The notes beneath the pieces were generated by a model. The model had not been told where the DNA came from. It did no database searches and saw only the letters and a program-made list of their open reading frames with translations. From Myroides phaeus (GTDB lineage Bacteria; Bacteroidota; Bacteroidia; Flavobacteriales; Flavobacteriaceae), in the NCBI RefSeq assembly GCF_900099675.1, contig NZ_FNDQ01000026.1, forward strand, positions 1 to 35,517: a DNA stretch of 35,517 nt. The letters are read 5' to 3'. A program made the translations under genes and the position numbers. Below, piece after piece: positions 18,849 through 28,534 of this stretch; within the stretch, counting starts at the first letter, position 1; each line of letters starts with the position of its first letter.

Positions 18849-19064
18849 ATGGCAAAACAATCAGCAATAGAACAAGACGGTTCAATCATTGAAGCATTAT
18901 CAAATGCAATGTTCCGTGTGGAATTAGAAAATGGACATATAGTAATCGCTCATATATCTGGAAAAATGCGTATGCACTACATTAAGTTGTTACCAGGTGA
19001 CCGAGTTAAATTGGAAATGAGCCCTTACGATTTGACCAAAGCAAGAATTACTTATAGATATTAA
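18849..19064 (+). CDS. infA: Translation initiation factor IF-1
   Basis: OB-fold factor that occupies the A site of the 30S subunit during initiation. It is 71 aa with the family core [38 protein letters not shown] and the end [15 protein letters not shown]. It lies 6 nt after secY and 13 nt before rpmJ, the common secY-infA-rpmJ-rpsM order. Confidence 0.97.
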   Translation: MAKQSAIEQDGSIIEALSNAMFRVELENGHIVIAHISGKMRMHYIKLLPGDRVKLEMSPYDLTKARITYRY

Positions 19065-19077
19065 AGAGGCTATTAAA

Positions 19078-19194
19078 ATGAAAGTAAGAGCATCAGTTAA
19101 AAAAAGAAGTGCCGAGTGCATTATAGTACGTAGAAAAGGTAGACTTTACGTTATTAATAAAAAGAATCCTAGATTTAAACAAAGACAAGGATAA
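19078..19194 (+). CDS. rpmJ: 50S ribosomal protein L36 (zinc-less form)
   Basis: A 38-codon gene. It opens [11 protein letters not shown] and ends NPRFKQRQG, unmistakably L36. The zinc-ribbon ligands of the classical form (three Cys and one His) are reduced to a single Cys at residue 14: the first Cys is Ser11 or its neighbour, the third is Asn, and the His is Phe33. It is thus the zinc-independent C-minus type. It fits between infA (13 nt) and rpsM (2 nt), completing the expected order. Confidence 0.96.
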
Positions 19195-19196
19195 TT

Positions 19197-19571
19197 ATGG
19201 CAAGAATCGCAGGGGTAGACATACCTAAACACAAAAGAGGAGTTATTGCTTTAACTTATATCTTCGGAATTGGTTCAAGCAGAGCTAAAGAAATTCTTGG
19301 AAGAGCGCAAGTTAGCGAAGATAAAAAAGTTCAAGAATGGAATGATGACGAGATCGGAGCTATTCGTGAAGCTGTTTCTCATTTCACAATTGAAGGTGAA
19401 TTACGTTCAGAGATTTCTTTAAACATCAAACGTTTAATGGATATCGGATGCTACAGAGGTATCCGTCATAGATCTGGTCTTCCATTAAGAGGACAAAGAA
19501 CTAAGAACAACTCTAGAACAAGAAAAGGTAAAAGAAAAACTGTTGCTAACAAGAAAAAAGCAACTAAATAA
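19197..19571 (+). CDS. rpsM: 30S ribosomal protein S13
   Basis: Head protein that makes bridges to the large subunit and touches P-site tRNA with its tail. It is 124 aa: [20 protein letters not shown], the helix-hairpin-helix region [11 protein letters not shown], and the basic end [20 protein letters not shown] with the lysine-rich tail. It starts 2 nt after rpmJ, so coupling is likely. Confidence 0.98.
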   Translation: MARIAGVDIPKHKRGVIALTYIFGIGSSRAKEILGRAQVSEDKKVQEWNDDEIGAIREAVSHFTIEGELRSEISLNIKRLMDIGCYRGIRHRSGLPLRGQRTKNNSRTRKGKRKTVANKKKATK

Positions 19572-19582
19572 TAAGTAGTAAT

Positions 19583-19966
19583 ATGGCTAAAGCGAATACA
19601 AAAAAGCGTAAAGTACTTGTTGAAGCAACAGGTGAGGCTCATATTAATGCGACATTTAACAATATCATCATTTCATTGACTAATAAAAAAGGTGAAGTGA
19701 TTTCTTGGTCATCAGCAGGTAAAATGGGATTCAGAGGTTCTAAAAAGAACACTCCTTACGCTGCTCAAATGGCTGCAGAAGATTGCGGTAAAGTTGCACT
19801 TGAGGCAGGATTGAAAAAAGTTAAAGTTTATGTAAAAGGACCAGGTAATGGAAGAGAATCTGCTATCAGATCTTTACATAACAACGGAATTGAAGTAACT
19901 GAGATTATCGATATTACTCCAATGCCACATAACGGATGTCGTCCTCCGAAAAGAAGAAGAGTTTAA
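19583..19966 (+). CDS. rpsK: 30S ribosomal protein S11
   Basis: Platform protein of the small subunit near the mRNA exit. It is 127 aa, with [20 protein letters not shown], the glycine-rich [20 protein letters not shown], and the invariant C-terminal [16 protein letters not shown]. An 85-bp gap with a terminator-like hairpin follows, separating it from rpsD. Confidence 0.98.
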   Translation: MAKANTKKRKVLVEATGEAHINATFNNIIISLTNKKGEVISWSSAGKMGFRGSKKNTPYAAQMAAEDCGKVALEAGLKKVKVYVKGPGNGRESAIRSLHNNGIEVTEIIDITPMPHNGCRPPKRRRV

Positions 19967-19981
19967 TTTATAGTATAACCT

Positions 19982-20040
19982 AAGGTAGGAAAAGATTATC
20001 GGAGGAAAGTGACCTGAATTCATAATCCCTACCTTTTTTT
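19982..20040 (+). promoter_or_regulatory. Terminator-like leader hairpin ahead of rpsD
   Basis: An 8-bp stem AAGGTAGG (19982-19989) with CCTACCTT (20028-20035) is stacked on a second 6-bp stem GATTAT (19994-19999) with ATAATC (20022-20027). The two are separated by a 4-nt one-sided bulge and closed by a 22-nt loop. Seven T residues (20034-20040) follow, so it has the form of an intrinsic terminator, yet rpsD starts 12 nt later and no new promoter is visible. A partial terminator or attenuator for rpsD-rpoA-rplQ is a reasonable inference; S4 is a possible ligand. Confidence 0.7.
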
Positions 20041-20051
20041 AATTTTTAGAA

Positions 20052-20657
20052 ATGGCAAGATATACTGGTCCACAAACGAAAATCGCTCGTAAGTTTGGAG
20101 AAGCAATCTTCGGTGATGATAAATCATTCGAAAAAAGAAACTACCCTCCAGGGCAACACGGATTAGCAAAGAAAAGAGGTAAAAAATCTGAATATGCTGT
20201 CCAATTAATGGAGAAACAAAAAGCTAAATATACTTATGGTATTTTAGAAAAACAATTCAGTAACTTATTCAAGAAAGCTTCTGCTGCTCGTGGTGTTACT
20301 GGTGAAGTTTTAATTCAATTATGTGAGTCAAGATTAGACAACGTAGTTTATAGAATGGGTATTGCTCCATCTCGTAGAGCTGCTCGTCAAATTGTTTCTC
20401 ATAGACATATTACTGTAAATGGAGAATTGGTAAACATTCCTTCATATCAATTGAAACCTGGTGATAAAGTAGCTGTTCGTGCTAAATCAAAATCTCTAGA
20501 GATTATCGAACGTTCATTATCTAATTCTAGTGCTGTTTACGAATGGATTACTTGGAATCCTGAAACTTTAGAAGGTACTTTCGTTTCTGTACCTCAAAGA
20601 CTTCAAGTTCCAGAAAACATCAAAGAACAGTTAATCGTAGAGTTGTACAACAAATAA
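20052..20657 (+). CDS. rpsD: 30S ribosomal protein S4
   Basis: Primary 16S-binding protein and fidelity factor; in several bacteria it represses its own synthesis. It is 201 aa and has no zinc-binding cysteines in its N-terminal part. The S4 RNA-binding domain is clear: [20 protein letters not shown] and [20 protein letters not shown]. The terminator-like hairpin directly upstream and the placement at the head of rpsD-rpoA-rplQ suggest that this segment can be regulated apart from the upstream genes. Confidence 0.98.
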   Translation: MARYTGPQTKIARKFGEAIFGDDKSFEKRNYPPGQHGLAKKRGKKSEYAVQLMEKQKAKYTYGILEKQFSNLFKKASAARGVTGEVLIQLCESRLDNVVYRMGIAPSRRAARQIVSHRHITVNGELVNIPSYQLKPGDKVAVRAKSKSLEIIERSLSNSSAVYEWITWNPETLEGTFVSVPQRLQVPENIKEQLIVELYNK

Positions 20658-20682
20658 TAATTGACATTCAGTCGAAACAAAT

Positions 20683-21675
20683 ATGGCAATATTTAATTTT
20701 CAAAAGCCCGATAAAGTTATCATGATTGATTCGACCGATTTTAAGGGTAAATTCGAATTTAGACCTTTAGAACCGGGATATGGATTGACTATAGGTAATG
20801 CATTAAGAAGAGTTCTTCTTTCTTCACTTGAAGGATATGCTATTACTTCAGTTCGTATCGAGGGTGTGGATCATGAGTTTTCTACTATCGCTGGTGTAGT
20901 TGAGGATGTTACTGAAATCATTCTTAACCTAAAACAAGTTCGTTTTAAACGTCAAATAGAGGATGTAGATAATGAAACTGTAAGTATTTCTTTCTCTGGT
21001 AAAGAACAGTTAACTGCAGGAGACTTCCAGAAATTTATTTCAAGTTTCCAAATTCTGAATCCAGAATTGGTTATCTGTAACATGGATAGTAATGTAACTA
21101 TTAATATGGATCTTACTATTGAGAAGGGAAGAGGTTATGTACCAGCTGAAGAGAATAGAAAACCTAATGCACCTATTGGTACTATCTTTACTGACTCAAT
21201 TTATACTCCAGTTAAGAACGTTAAGTATGCTATAGAAAACTATCGTGTTGAACAAAAAACTGATTACGAAAAGTTAGTGTTTGACATTATTACAGATGGT
21301 TCTATTCATCCAAAAGATGCGTTAACAGAAGCTGCAAAAACTTTGATTCACCACTTTATGTTATTTTCTGATGAGAGAATTACTTTGGAGGCTGATGAAA
21401 TTGCACAAACTGAATCTTATGACGAGGAATCTCTTCATATGAGACAGCTTCTAAAAACTAAATTGGTAGATCTTGATCTTTCAGTTAGAGCATTGAATTG
21501 TTTGAAAGCGGCTGAAGTAGATACATTAGGAGACTTAGTTTCATTTAACAAAAATGACTTAATGAAGTTTAGAAATTTCGGTAAGAAATCTCTTTCTGAA
21601 TTAGAAGAGTTAGTTGCTGTTAAAGGGCTTAATTTCGGGATGGATCTATCAAAATACAAATTAGATAAAGAATAA
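20683..21675 (+). CDS. rpoA: DNA-directed RNA polymerase subunit alpha
   Basis: Assembly platform of RNA polymerase. It is 330 aa. The N-terminal domain shows [20 protein letters not shown] and [20 protein letters not shown], used for dimerisation and binding of beta and beta-prime. The C-terminal domain (about residues 255-320) has [20 protein letters not shown] and [16 protein letters not shown], the helices that bind UP elements and activators. It is complete, 25 nt after rpsD. Confidence 0.98.
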   Translation: MAIFNFQKPDKVIMIDSTDFKGKFEFRPLEPGYGLTIGNALRRVLLSSLEGYAITSVRIEGVDHEFSTIAGVVEDVTEIILNLKQVRFKRQIEDVDNETVSISFSGKEQLTAGDFQKFISSFQILNPELVICNMDSNVTINMDLTIEKGRGYVPAEENRKPNAPIGTIFTDSIYTPVKNVKYAIENYRVEQKTDYEKLVFDIITDGSIHPKDALTEAAKTLIHHFMLFSDERITLEADEIAQTESYDEESLHMRQLLKTKLVDLDLSVRALNCLKAAEVDTLGDLVSFNKNDLMKFRNFGKKSLSELEELVAVKGLNFGMDLSKYKLDKE

Positions 21676-21706
21676 TATAGACTTTAAGTCTAAATTCTAG
21701 AAAGAA

Positions 21707-22168
21707 ATGAGACACGGAAAGAAAATAAATCATTTAGGTAGAAAAGCTGGACATAGAAATTCTATGTTGGCTAATATGGCTTGTTCTTTAATCGAGCACA
21801 AGCGTATCAATACTACTGTTGCTAAAGCTAAAGCTTTGAAACAGTTTATTGAACCATTAGTAACTAAATCTAAAACTGACGATACTCATAACCGTCGCGT
21901 TGTTTTTTCTTACTTAAGAAACAAAGAGGCTGTTACTGAACTTTTTAGAGAAGTTGCTCAAAAAGTTGGAGATCGTCCAGGTGGATATACTCGTATCATT
22001 AAGTTAGGAAACCGTTTAGGTGATAACGCTGATATGGCAATGATCGAATTAGTAGATTTCAACGAAATCTATAACGTTGCTAAGAAAGATGCTAAAAAAT
22101 CTAACACTCGTAGAGGTAAGAAAAAAGCAACTGAAGCTCCTGCAACTGAAGCAAATACTAATGAATAG
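21707..22168 (+). CDS. rplQ: 50S ribosomal protein L17
   Basis: Large-subunit protein close to the tunnel exit. It is 153 aa: the standard core ([60 protein letters not shown]) plus a charged, low-complexity C-terminal tail of about 30 residues rich in Lys, Ala, Glu and Thr, as is common in Bacteroidota. It is the last gene of the block; a strong terminator begins 32 nt after the stop. Confidence 0.97.
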   Translation: MRHGKKINHLGRKAGHRNSMLANMACSLIEHKRINTTVAKAKALKQFIEPLVTKSKTDDTHNRRVVFSYLRNKEAVTELFREVAQKVGDRPGGYTRIIKLGNRLGDNADMAMIELVDFNEIYNVAKKDAKKSNTRRGKKKATEAPATEANTNE

Positions 22169-22200
22169 TTTTTTTAAAATTATTTATTATTAATTATATT

Positions 22201-22234
22201 AAAGGACACCCTTTTAGGGTTGTCCTTTTTTTTT
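22201..22234 (+). terminator. Intrinsic terminator of the ribosomal protein block
   Basis: AAAGGAC and GTCCTTT flank an inner ACCC/GGGT stem with one bulged T and a short loop, followed by an unbroken run of T residues to 22234. It lies 32 nt after the rplQ stop. The T-run ends exactly where the carA -7 element begins. Confidence 0.9.
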
Positions 22235-22241
22235 ATTTTTG
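22234..22241 (+). promoter_or_regulatory. Probable -7 element of carA
   Basis: TATTTTTG matches TAnnTTTG, 24 bp before the carA ATG. It abuts the T-tract of the rplQ terminator. No well-spaced TTG is seen, and the T-rich context makes a chance match possible. Confidence 0.5.
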
Positions 22242-22265
22242 TAATTCATACAACACAACTTTATT

Positions 22266-23384
22266 ATGGAATATATAGAAAGAAAAAAGGCTCTTTTAGT
22301 TTTAAAAGATGGTACAGTTTTTTATGGTAAGTCAATTGGTATTGAGGGGACTGCATTTGGTGAGATTTGTTTTAATACTGGTATGACAGGATATCAAGAG
22401 ATATTCACTGACCCATCTTATTTTGGTCAAATTATGTTAGCTACTACTGCACATATTGGTAATTATGGAGTTAATAATAATGAAGTTGATTCGGATGGTA
22501 TTAAGATTGCTGGTTTAGTTTGTAAGAATTTTAGTTTTAATCATTCACGTGTTGACTCTAATTCTGATTTACTAACGTATTTGAAAGAGGCAAATTTAGT
22601 TGCTATTTCAGATGTAGATACTCGTGCTTTAACAGCTCATATTCGTGATAACGGAGCTATGAATGCAATTATTTCAACTGATGGTAAGTCTGTTTCTGAA
22701 TTGAAAGAATTACTAAATAATGTTCCTTCAATGGATGGTTTAGAACTTTCATCGAAAGTTTCTACAAAAGAGGCTTATACTTTTGGAAATAGTTCTGCAA
22801 GTTTTAAAGTTGCGGCAATAGATTTTGGTATTAAAACTAATATTTTACGTTGCTTCGATGAGAGAGATTGTTTTGTAAAGGTATTCCCTTATAATGTTTC
22901 CTTTGCTGAGTTAGAAGCTTTTGAAGCTGATGGTTATTTCCTATCTAATGGGCCTGGTGATCCTAAAGCACTAGCATCGCTTGGTGTTTTAGATACGGTG
23001 AACAAGGTTATTGATTCTGGTAAGCCAGTTTTCGGAATTTGTTTAGGGCATCAGTTGATTGGTCTTTCACAAGGGGTTTCTACTTTTAAGATGTTTAGTG
23101 GGCATAGAGGTGTTAATCATCCTATTATGAACAAAGAAACAGGAAGAGGTGAGATTACTTCTCAAAATCATGGTTTTGCTATTGAAAAAGCAGCATTGGA
23201 TAGACATCCTAATTTAGAATTAACGCATGTTCATTTAAATGATGGAACTGTTGCAGGTATGAAAATGATTGATAGAGAAGTATTTTCTGTACAGTATCAC
23301 CCTGAATCAAGTCCTGGACCACACGATTCAAGATATTTATTTGATGAGTTCGTACAAAGTATGATCAAAAAGAAGGGAGCTTAA
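22266..23384 (+). CDS. carA: Carbamoyl-phosphate synthase, small (glutaminase) subunit
   Basis: Releases ammonia from glutamine and passes it to CarB for carbamoyl phosphate, the precursor of pyrimidines and arginine. It is 372 aa. The N-terminal CPSase domain has CFNTGMTGYQEIFTDPSYFG. The class I amidotransferase domain has the nucleophile Cys259 in FGICLGHQ and the catalytic His345 and Glu347 in QYHPE. All three triad residues are present, so it should be active. No carB follows; the large subunit must be elsewhere in the genome. It is a single-gene unit with its own promoter-like element and terminator. Confidence 0.97.
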   Translation: MEYIERKKALLVLKDGTVFYGKSIGIEGTAFGEICFNTGMTGYQEIFTDPSYFGQIMLATTAHIGNYGVNNNEVDSDGIKIAGLVCKNFSFNHSRVDSNSDLLTYLKEANLVAISDVDTRALTAHIRDNGAMNAIISTDGKSVSELKELLNNVPSMDGLELSSKVSTKEAYTFGNSSASFKVAAIDFGIKTNILRCFDERDCFVKVFPYNVSFAELEAFEADGYFLSNGPGDPKALASLGVLDTVNKVIDSGKPVFGICLGHQLIGLSQGVSTFKMFSGHRGVNHPIMNKETGRGEITSQNHGFAIEKAALDRHPNLELTHVHLNDGTVAGMKMIDREVFSVQYHPESSPGPHDSRYLFDEFVQSMIKKKGA

Positions 23385-23400
23385 TAAGCTCTTTTTTTTT
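23373..23400 (+). terminator. Terminator of carA overlapping its stop codon
   Basis: GAGCTT (23377-23382), loop AAT, AAGCTC (23386-23391), with extra A-T and G-U pairs outside, followed by nine T residues. The carA TAA (23382-23384) lies inside the loop side of the hairpin, so translation must clear the stop before the hairpin can fold. Confidence 0.8.
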
Positions 23401-23447
23401 GTTTTTTAGTAGTATTTTGGTGAAATATAGGAATACCACTTTTTTAA

Positions 23448-24776
<1,329 letters not shown>

Positions 24777-24798
24777 GATATTATATTTATTATATAGT

Positions 24799-24835
24799 AA
24801 AGAGCGATAACAAGACAATGTTATCGCTCTTTTTT
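24799..24835 (+). terminator. Terminator of eno
   Basis: A perfect 13-bp stem (24799-24811 with 24820-24832, AAAGAGCGATAAC and its complement), an 8-nt loop and a T-run continuing to 24835. This is one of the strongest terminators in the window, 23 nt after the eno stop. Confidence 0.93.
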
Positions 24836-25149
24836 GTTTTTAGTTTTTCTCTATATGAATATGAATCTTAGTAATGGTATAAAAGCTTTCTTTTTTCTAA
24901 TTTTTTGGGTTTGTATTTCTTTTGTTTTTTAAGATTTTTAGTATGAAAAATGAAATATACTTTAGGTTAAATTTCGATATGGTATCGTTCTATGTCAAAG
25001 CTGATTTTTTAAGTATAATTCTACGCATTTAGGTTGTGTTTAAACTTGTATGTATGCATAATAAGTCGTATCTTTCCTTCTGAATTTCTTTGGTTTTTAA
25101 TAAATAGCAAAGATTTAATTTAGTAATGAAAAAATAAAATAATAACAAT
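24836..25149. other. Non-coding leader region of gltA
   Basis: About 315 bp of AT-rich sequence without a convincing open frame. A weak promoter candidate is TTG (25046-25048), a 20-bp spacer and TATCTTTC (25069-25076), one base off the -7 consensus, which would leave about 70 nt of leader. A small inverted repeat CGATA-TGG-TATCG (24975-24987) lies upstream and could be an operator, but nothing supports a specific regulator. Confidence 0.45.
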
Positions 25150-26436
25150 ATGTCTAAAACAGCTTATATAGAAGTTGATGGTCAAAGACACGAATTTCCA
25201 GTGTTAGTTGGTACAGAAGATGAAGTAGCAATTGATATCCTTAAATTACGTGCATTAACAGGGGCTATCACTTATGATCCAGGTTATAAGAATTCTGGGT
25301 CTTGTAAAAGTGCAATTACTTTTCTTGATGGTGAAAAAGGAATTTTAAGGTATAGAGGATACTCGATTGAAGATTTAGCTGGTAAATCAAACTTTTTAGA
25401 AGTAGCATATTTAATTATCTTTGGTGAATTACCTACTAAAGAGCAAATTGAGAAATTTGAAAATGATATTAGAAGACATTCTTTAGTTAATGAAGAAATG
25501 AAGAATATCATAGATGGTTTTCCAAAGACTGCACACCCTATGGGAGTATTAGCTTCTTTAACAAGTGCTTTAACTGCTTTTAATCCAAAAGTTGTCAATG
25601 CTGATTGTGAGAAAGATTTATATGATGCAGTATGTAAGACTATGAGTAAGTTTTTAGTTATTGCAACTTGGACTCATAGAAAAGCTAAAGGTTATCCATT
25701 AAACTATTATGATAATACTAAAAGTTATGTAGATAACTTCTTACGTCTAATGTTCGCTTTGCCAACTCAACCGTATGAAATTGATCCTGTAATTAAAAAT
25801 GCAATAGATAAGTTATTTATTTTGCATGCTGATCATGAGCAAAACTGTTCTACTTCTACTGTAAGAATTGTTGGTTCATCTCACGCAGGTCTTTTTGCAT
25901 CTGTTTCTGCCGGTGTTTCTGCTTTATGGGGACCATTACACGGTGGTGCTAACCAAGCAGTACTTGAAATGTTAGAAGCTATTCAAAATGATGGTGGTGA
26001 TGTTGATAAGTACATTGCAAAAGCAAAAGATAAGGATGATGCTTTTAGATTGATGGGATTCGGGCATAGAGTTTATAAAAACTTTGACCCAAGAGCTCGT
26101 ATAATCAAAAAAGCTGCAGATGAAGTGTTGAGTAAATTAGGAGTTGATGATCCAGTTTTAGAGATTGCTAAGAAATTAGAAGAAGCTGCATTAAAAGATC
26201 CTTATTTCGTTGAAAGACATTTATATCCTAATGTTGATTTCTATTCAGGAATTATTTATAGAGCATTAGGTATTCCAACTGAAATGTTCACTGTAATGTT
26301 CGCTATTGGACGTTTACCAGGTTGGATTGCTCAATGGAAAGAAATGAGAATTAATAAAGAGCCAATTGGAAGACCTCGCCAGTTATATGTAGGGGAAGCT
26401 TTGAGAAGTTTTGTTCCAATTGATGAAAGAAAATAA
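25150..26436 (+). CDS. gltA: Citrate synthase
   Basis: First enzyme of the TCA cycle, joining acetyl-CoA to oxaloacetate. It is 428 aa, the length of the hexameric type found in Gram-negative bacteria, with the small N-terminal beta domain (residues 1-60) that this type carries. Catalytic-site segments: HADHEQNCSTSTVR (first active-site His), GPLHGGANQAVLEML, and GFGHRVYKNFDPRAR (second His and substrate arginines). NADH sensitivity cannot be judged from the sequence by eye. Monocistronic, with a long leader and a terminator. Confidence 0.97.
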   Translation: MSKTAYIEVDGQRHEFPVLVGTEDEVAIDILKLRALTGAITYDPGYKNSGSCKSAITFLDGEKGILRYRGYSIEDLAGKSNFLEVAYLIIFGELPTKEQIEKFENDIRRHSLVNEEMKNIIDGFPKTAHPMGVLASLTSALTAFNPKVVNADCEKDLYDAVCKTMSKFLVIATWTHRKAKGYPLNYYDNTKSYVDNFLRLMFALPTQPYEIDPVIKNAIDKLFILHADHEQNCSTSTVRIVGSSHAGLFASVSAGVSALWGPLHGGANQAVLEMLEAIQNDGGDVDKYIAKAKDKDDAFRLMGFGHRVYKNFDPRARIIKKAADEVLSKLGVDDPVLEIAKKLEEAALKDPYFVERHLYPNVDFYSGIIYRALGIPTEMFTVMFAIGRLPGWIAQWKEMRINKEPIGRPRQLYVGEALRSFVPIDERK

Positions 26437-26458
26437 TAACTTTATGTTATAAATTATG

Positions 26459-26490
26459 AGAGGGTGATCATGCGTCACCCTCTTTTTTTT
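26459..26490 (+). terminator. Terminator of gltA
   Basis: AGAGGGTGA (26459-26467), 7-nt loop, TCACCCTCT (26475-26483), then T residues to 26490. It lies 22 nt after the gltA stop. Confidence 0.92.
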
Positions 26491-26595
26491 GTTTAAAATA
26501 AGGTAAATAAATAGTCAAATTTTAGGGTCTTTTTCTGGGCTTTTATTTATTTGATACAATATTTATTGAGTTGATTATTCAGTGTCCTTTTTTGC

Positions 26596-26603
26596 TATAT
26601 TTG
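26596..26603 (+). promoter_or_regulatory. Probable -7 element of the guanidino-enzyme pair
   Basis: TATATTTG matches TAnnTTTG and ends seven bases before the ATG at 26610 and sixteen before the ATG at 26619. The message would therefore be leaderless or carry a leader of about ten bases. A TTG lies 22 bp upstream (26571-26573), slightly far for a -33 element. Confidence 0.55.
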
Positions 26604-26618
26604 TGGAAAATGACTATT

Positions 26619-27533
26619 ATGTTAAAACTAAATGTAACCAATGAAACTGCTCGTTTGCGGGCTGTGGTCCTAGGTACTGCAAAAAGTAACGGACCCACAC
26701 CTACGATTGAAGAAGCATATGACCCAAAATCTTTAGAACATATTAAAGCAGGTACTTATCCAATAGAAGCTGATATGATAAAGGAAATGGATGCTTTTAA
26801 TAATGTATTTAAGAAATACGATGTTCAGGTTTTTAGACCTGAGATAATTGAAAACTATAATCAAATTTTTACTCGCGATATTGGTTTTGTTATTGATGAT
26901 AAATTCATTAAAGCTAATATTCTTCCTGATAGAGATCGTGAGCTCGAAGCTATACACTACGTTTTAGATAAAATTAATGATAATGATATTATATCCGCAC
27001 CAGACGAAGTTCATTTCGAGGGTGGTGATGTAATGTTATGGGATGATCATATTTTTATCGGTTCTTATAAACGTCCTGATTATAAAGATTATATTACTGC
27101 AAGAACTAATGAGGCTGGTGTAAACTTTATAAAGGAATTGTTTCCTAATAAAATTGTTAAGAGTTTTGATTTAGTTAAGTCTAAAGTCGAACCAAGAGAT
27201 AATGCCTTGCATTTAGATTGTTGTTTTCAGCCAGTTGGTAAGGATAAAGCTATAATTTATAAAGGTGGTTTTTATGATGAAAAAGAATATCAGTATTTAG
27301 TTGATCTTTTTGGTTATGATAATTTGTTCCATATTGAGAGAGAAGAAATGTATCATATGTTTTCTAATGTATTTTCTATAGCTCCAGATGTTGTTGTTTC
27401 TGAAAGAAACTTTAAACGTTTAAATGATTGGTTGAGAAATCATAATTTTACTGTAGAAGAAATTCCTTATGCTGAAATAGCTAAGCAAGAGGGGTTATTA
27501 AGATGTTCTACTTTACCTTTAATACGTGATTAA
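26619..27533 (+). CDS. Arginine deiminase / amidinotransferase family protein
   Basis: Member of the guanidino-group-modifying (pentein-fold) superfamily, which includes arginine deiminase, dimethylarginine hydrolase and amidinotransferases. Numbered from the ATG at 26619 (304 aa): FTRD at 84-87, the acidic EGGD at 134-137, the catalytic His198 in ALHLDCCF and the nucleophile Cys296 in RCSTLPL. All expected active-site positions are filled, so it should be catalytic, but the exact substrate (arginine, methylarginine or another guanidine) cannot be told. An ATG at 26610 is also possible (307 aa). It is the first gene of a two-gene unit; the second is a CtlX-type enzyme 14 nt away. Confidence 0.88.
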   Translation: MLKLNVTNETARLRAVVLGTAKSNGPTPTIEEAYDPKSLEHIKAGTYPIEADMIKEMDAFNNVFKKYDVQVFRPEIIENYNQIFTRDIGFVIDDKFIKANILPDRDRELEAIHYVLDKINDNDIISAPDEVHFEGGDVMLWDDHIFIGSYKRPDYKDYITARTNEAGVNFIKELFPNKIVKSFDLVKSKVEPRDNALHLDCCFQPVGKDKAIIYKGGFYDEKEYQYLVDLFGYDNLFHIEREEMYHMFSNVFSIAPDVVVSERNFKRLNDWLRNHNFTVEEIPYAEIAKQEGLLRCSTLPLIRD

Positions 27534-27547
27534 TTATATAAAAAGAT

Positions 27548-28483
27548 ATGAGTCAAACTACAAATAATATTTTAATGATTCGTCCAGTTGCTTTTAGAAT
27601 GAATGAGCAAACGGCTGTGAATAATTATTATCAAAAAGTTTTAGATAACTTAACACCTGCAACAGTTAACGCAAAGGCTCAACTTGAGTTTGATGTGTTT
27701 GTTGAAAAACTTAGAGCTGTGGGGGTGAATGTTATTGTTGTGGAGGATACCTTAGATCCTGATACACCTGATAGTATTTTTCCAAATAATTGGATTTCAT
27801 TTCATGAATCTGGAGAAATAGTATTATACCCAATGTTTGCTGAGAATAGGAGGGGAGAACGTAGAGAGGATATTCTTGATGTGTTAGAAGAACAAGGTTT
27901 CGTTATAAATGATGTATGGGATTATACATCAGCTGAAGAAGATGATTTGTTTTTAGAGGGAACAGGTAGTTTATTACTTGATCGTGTAAATGAAAAAACT
28001 TATTGTGCATTATCTCCTCGTGCTGATGAAGGTTTAGTTATAGAGTTTTGTGAAGATTTTGAAATGGACCCTGTTATTTTCGAAGCATTTCAAAATGTAA
28101 ATGGAGAGAGAAAACATATCTATCATACAAATGTAATGATGTGTTTAGCTGAAACATTTGCTGTTATTTGCTTAGATTGTATTGATGATAAACAGGAAAA
28201 AAAGATTGTTTTAAATAATTTAAAAAACTCAGGTAAAGAAGTAATAGCAATTACTGAAGATCAAGTGAATAACTTTGCAGGTAATATGTTACAAGTTAAA
28301 GGAGCTAATGATAAGAGATATTTAGTAATGTCTACTCAAGCTTATAATAGTTTAACACCAGTACAAGTTAAAAGTATAGAAAAACATTGTGAAATTTTAC
28401 ATAGTTCTTTAGATACAATTGAAGCTTGTGGAGGAGGAAGTGCTCGCTGTATGATGGCAGAGGTTTTTTTACCACAGAATTAA
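27548..28483 (+). CDS. ctlX: CtlX-type citrulline hydrolase / arginine deiminase-related protein
   Basis: Second pentein-fold enzyme, 311 aa, closely matching the CtlX layout (citrulline utilisation hydrolase described in Francisella, proposed to convert citrulline to ornithine). Seen: IRPVAFRMNEQTAVNNYYQ near the N-terminus, SIFPNNWISFH with FPNNW at 78-82, LEGTGSLLLDR, catalytic His193 in YHTNVMMCL, GNMLQVKG and the nucleophile Cys301 in SARCMMAEVF. Catalytic activity is likely; the substrate is inferred from the family. It is cotranscribed with the arginine deiminase-like gene, which could produce its citrulline substrate. Confidence 0.88.
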   Translation: MSQTTNNILMIRPVAFRMNEQTAVNNYYQKVLDNLTPATVNAKAQLEFDVFVEKLRAVGVNVIVVEDTLDPDTPDSIFPNNWISFHESGEIVLYPMFAENRRGERREDILDVLEEQGFVINDVWDYTSAEEDDLFLEGTGSLLLDRVNEKTYCALSPRADEGLVIEFCEDFEMDPVIFEAFQNVNGERKHIYHTNVMMCLAETFAVICLDCIDDKQEKKIVLNNLKNSGKEVIAITEDQVNNFAGNMLQVKGANDKRYLVMSTQAYNSLTPVQVKSIEKHCEILHSSLDTIEACGGGSARCMMAEVFLPQN

Positions 28484-28501
28484 TGAAATGTTATATAATT
28501 G

Positions 28502-28529
28502 AAACGGAGCTTTTAAGCTCCGTTTTTTT
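28502..28529 (+). terminator. Terminator of the guanidino-enzyme pair
   Basis: AAACGGAGCTT (28502-28512) pairs with AAGCTCCGTTT (28515-28525), with the innermost pairs opening to make a usable loop, and T residues continue to 28529. It starts 19 nt after the ctlX stop. Confidence 0.9.
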
Positions 28530-28534
28530 ATTTC

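Noticed and set aside
26571..26618. Upstream in-frame TTG start for the arginine deiminase-like gene
   Set aside because: It overlaps the likely promoter element and adds residues that do not fit the family.
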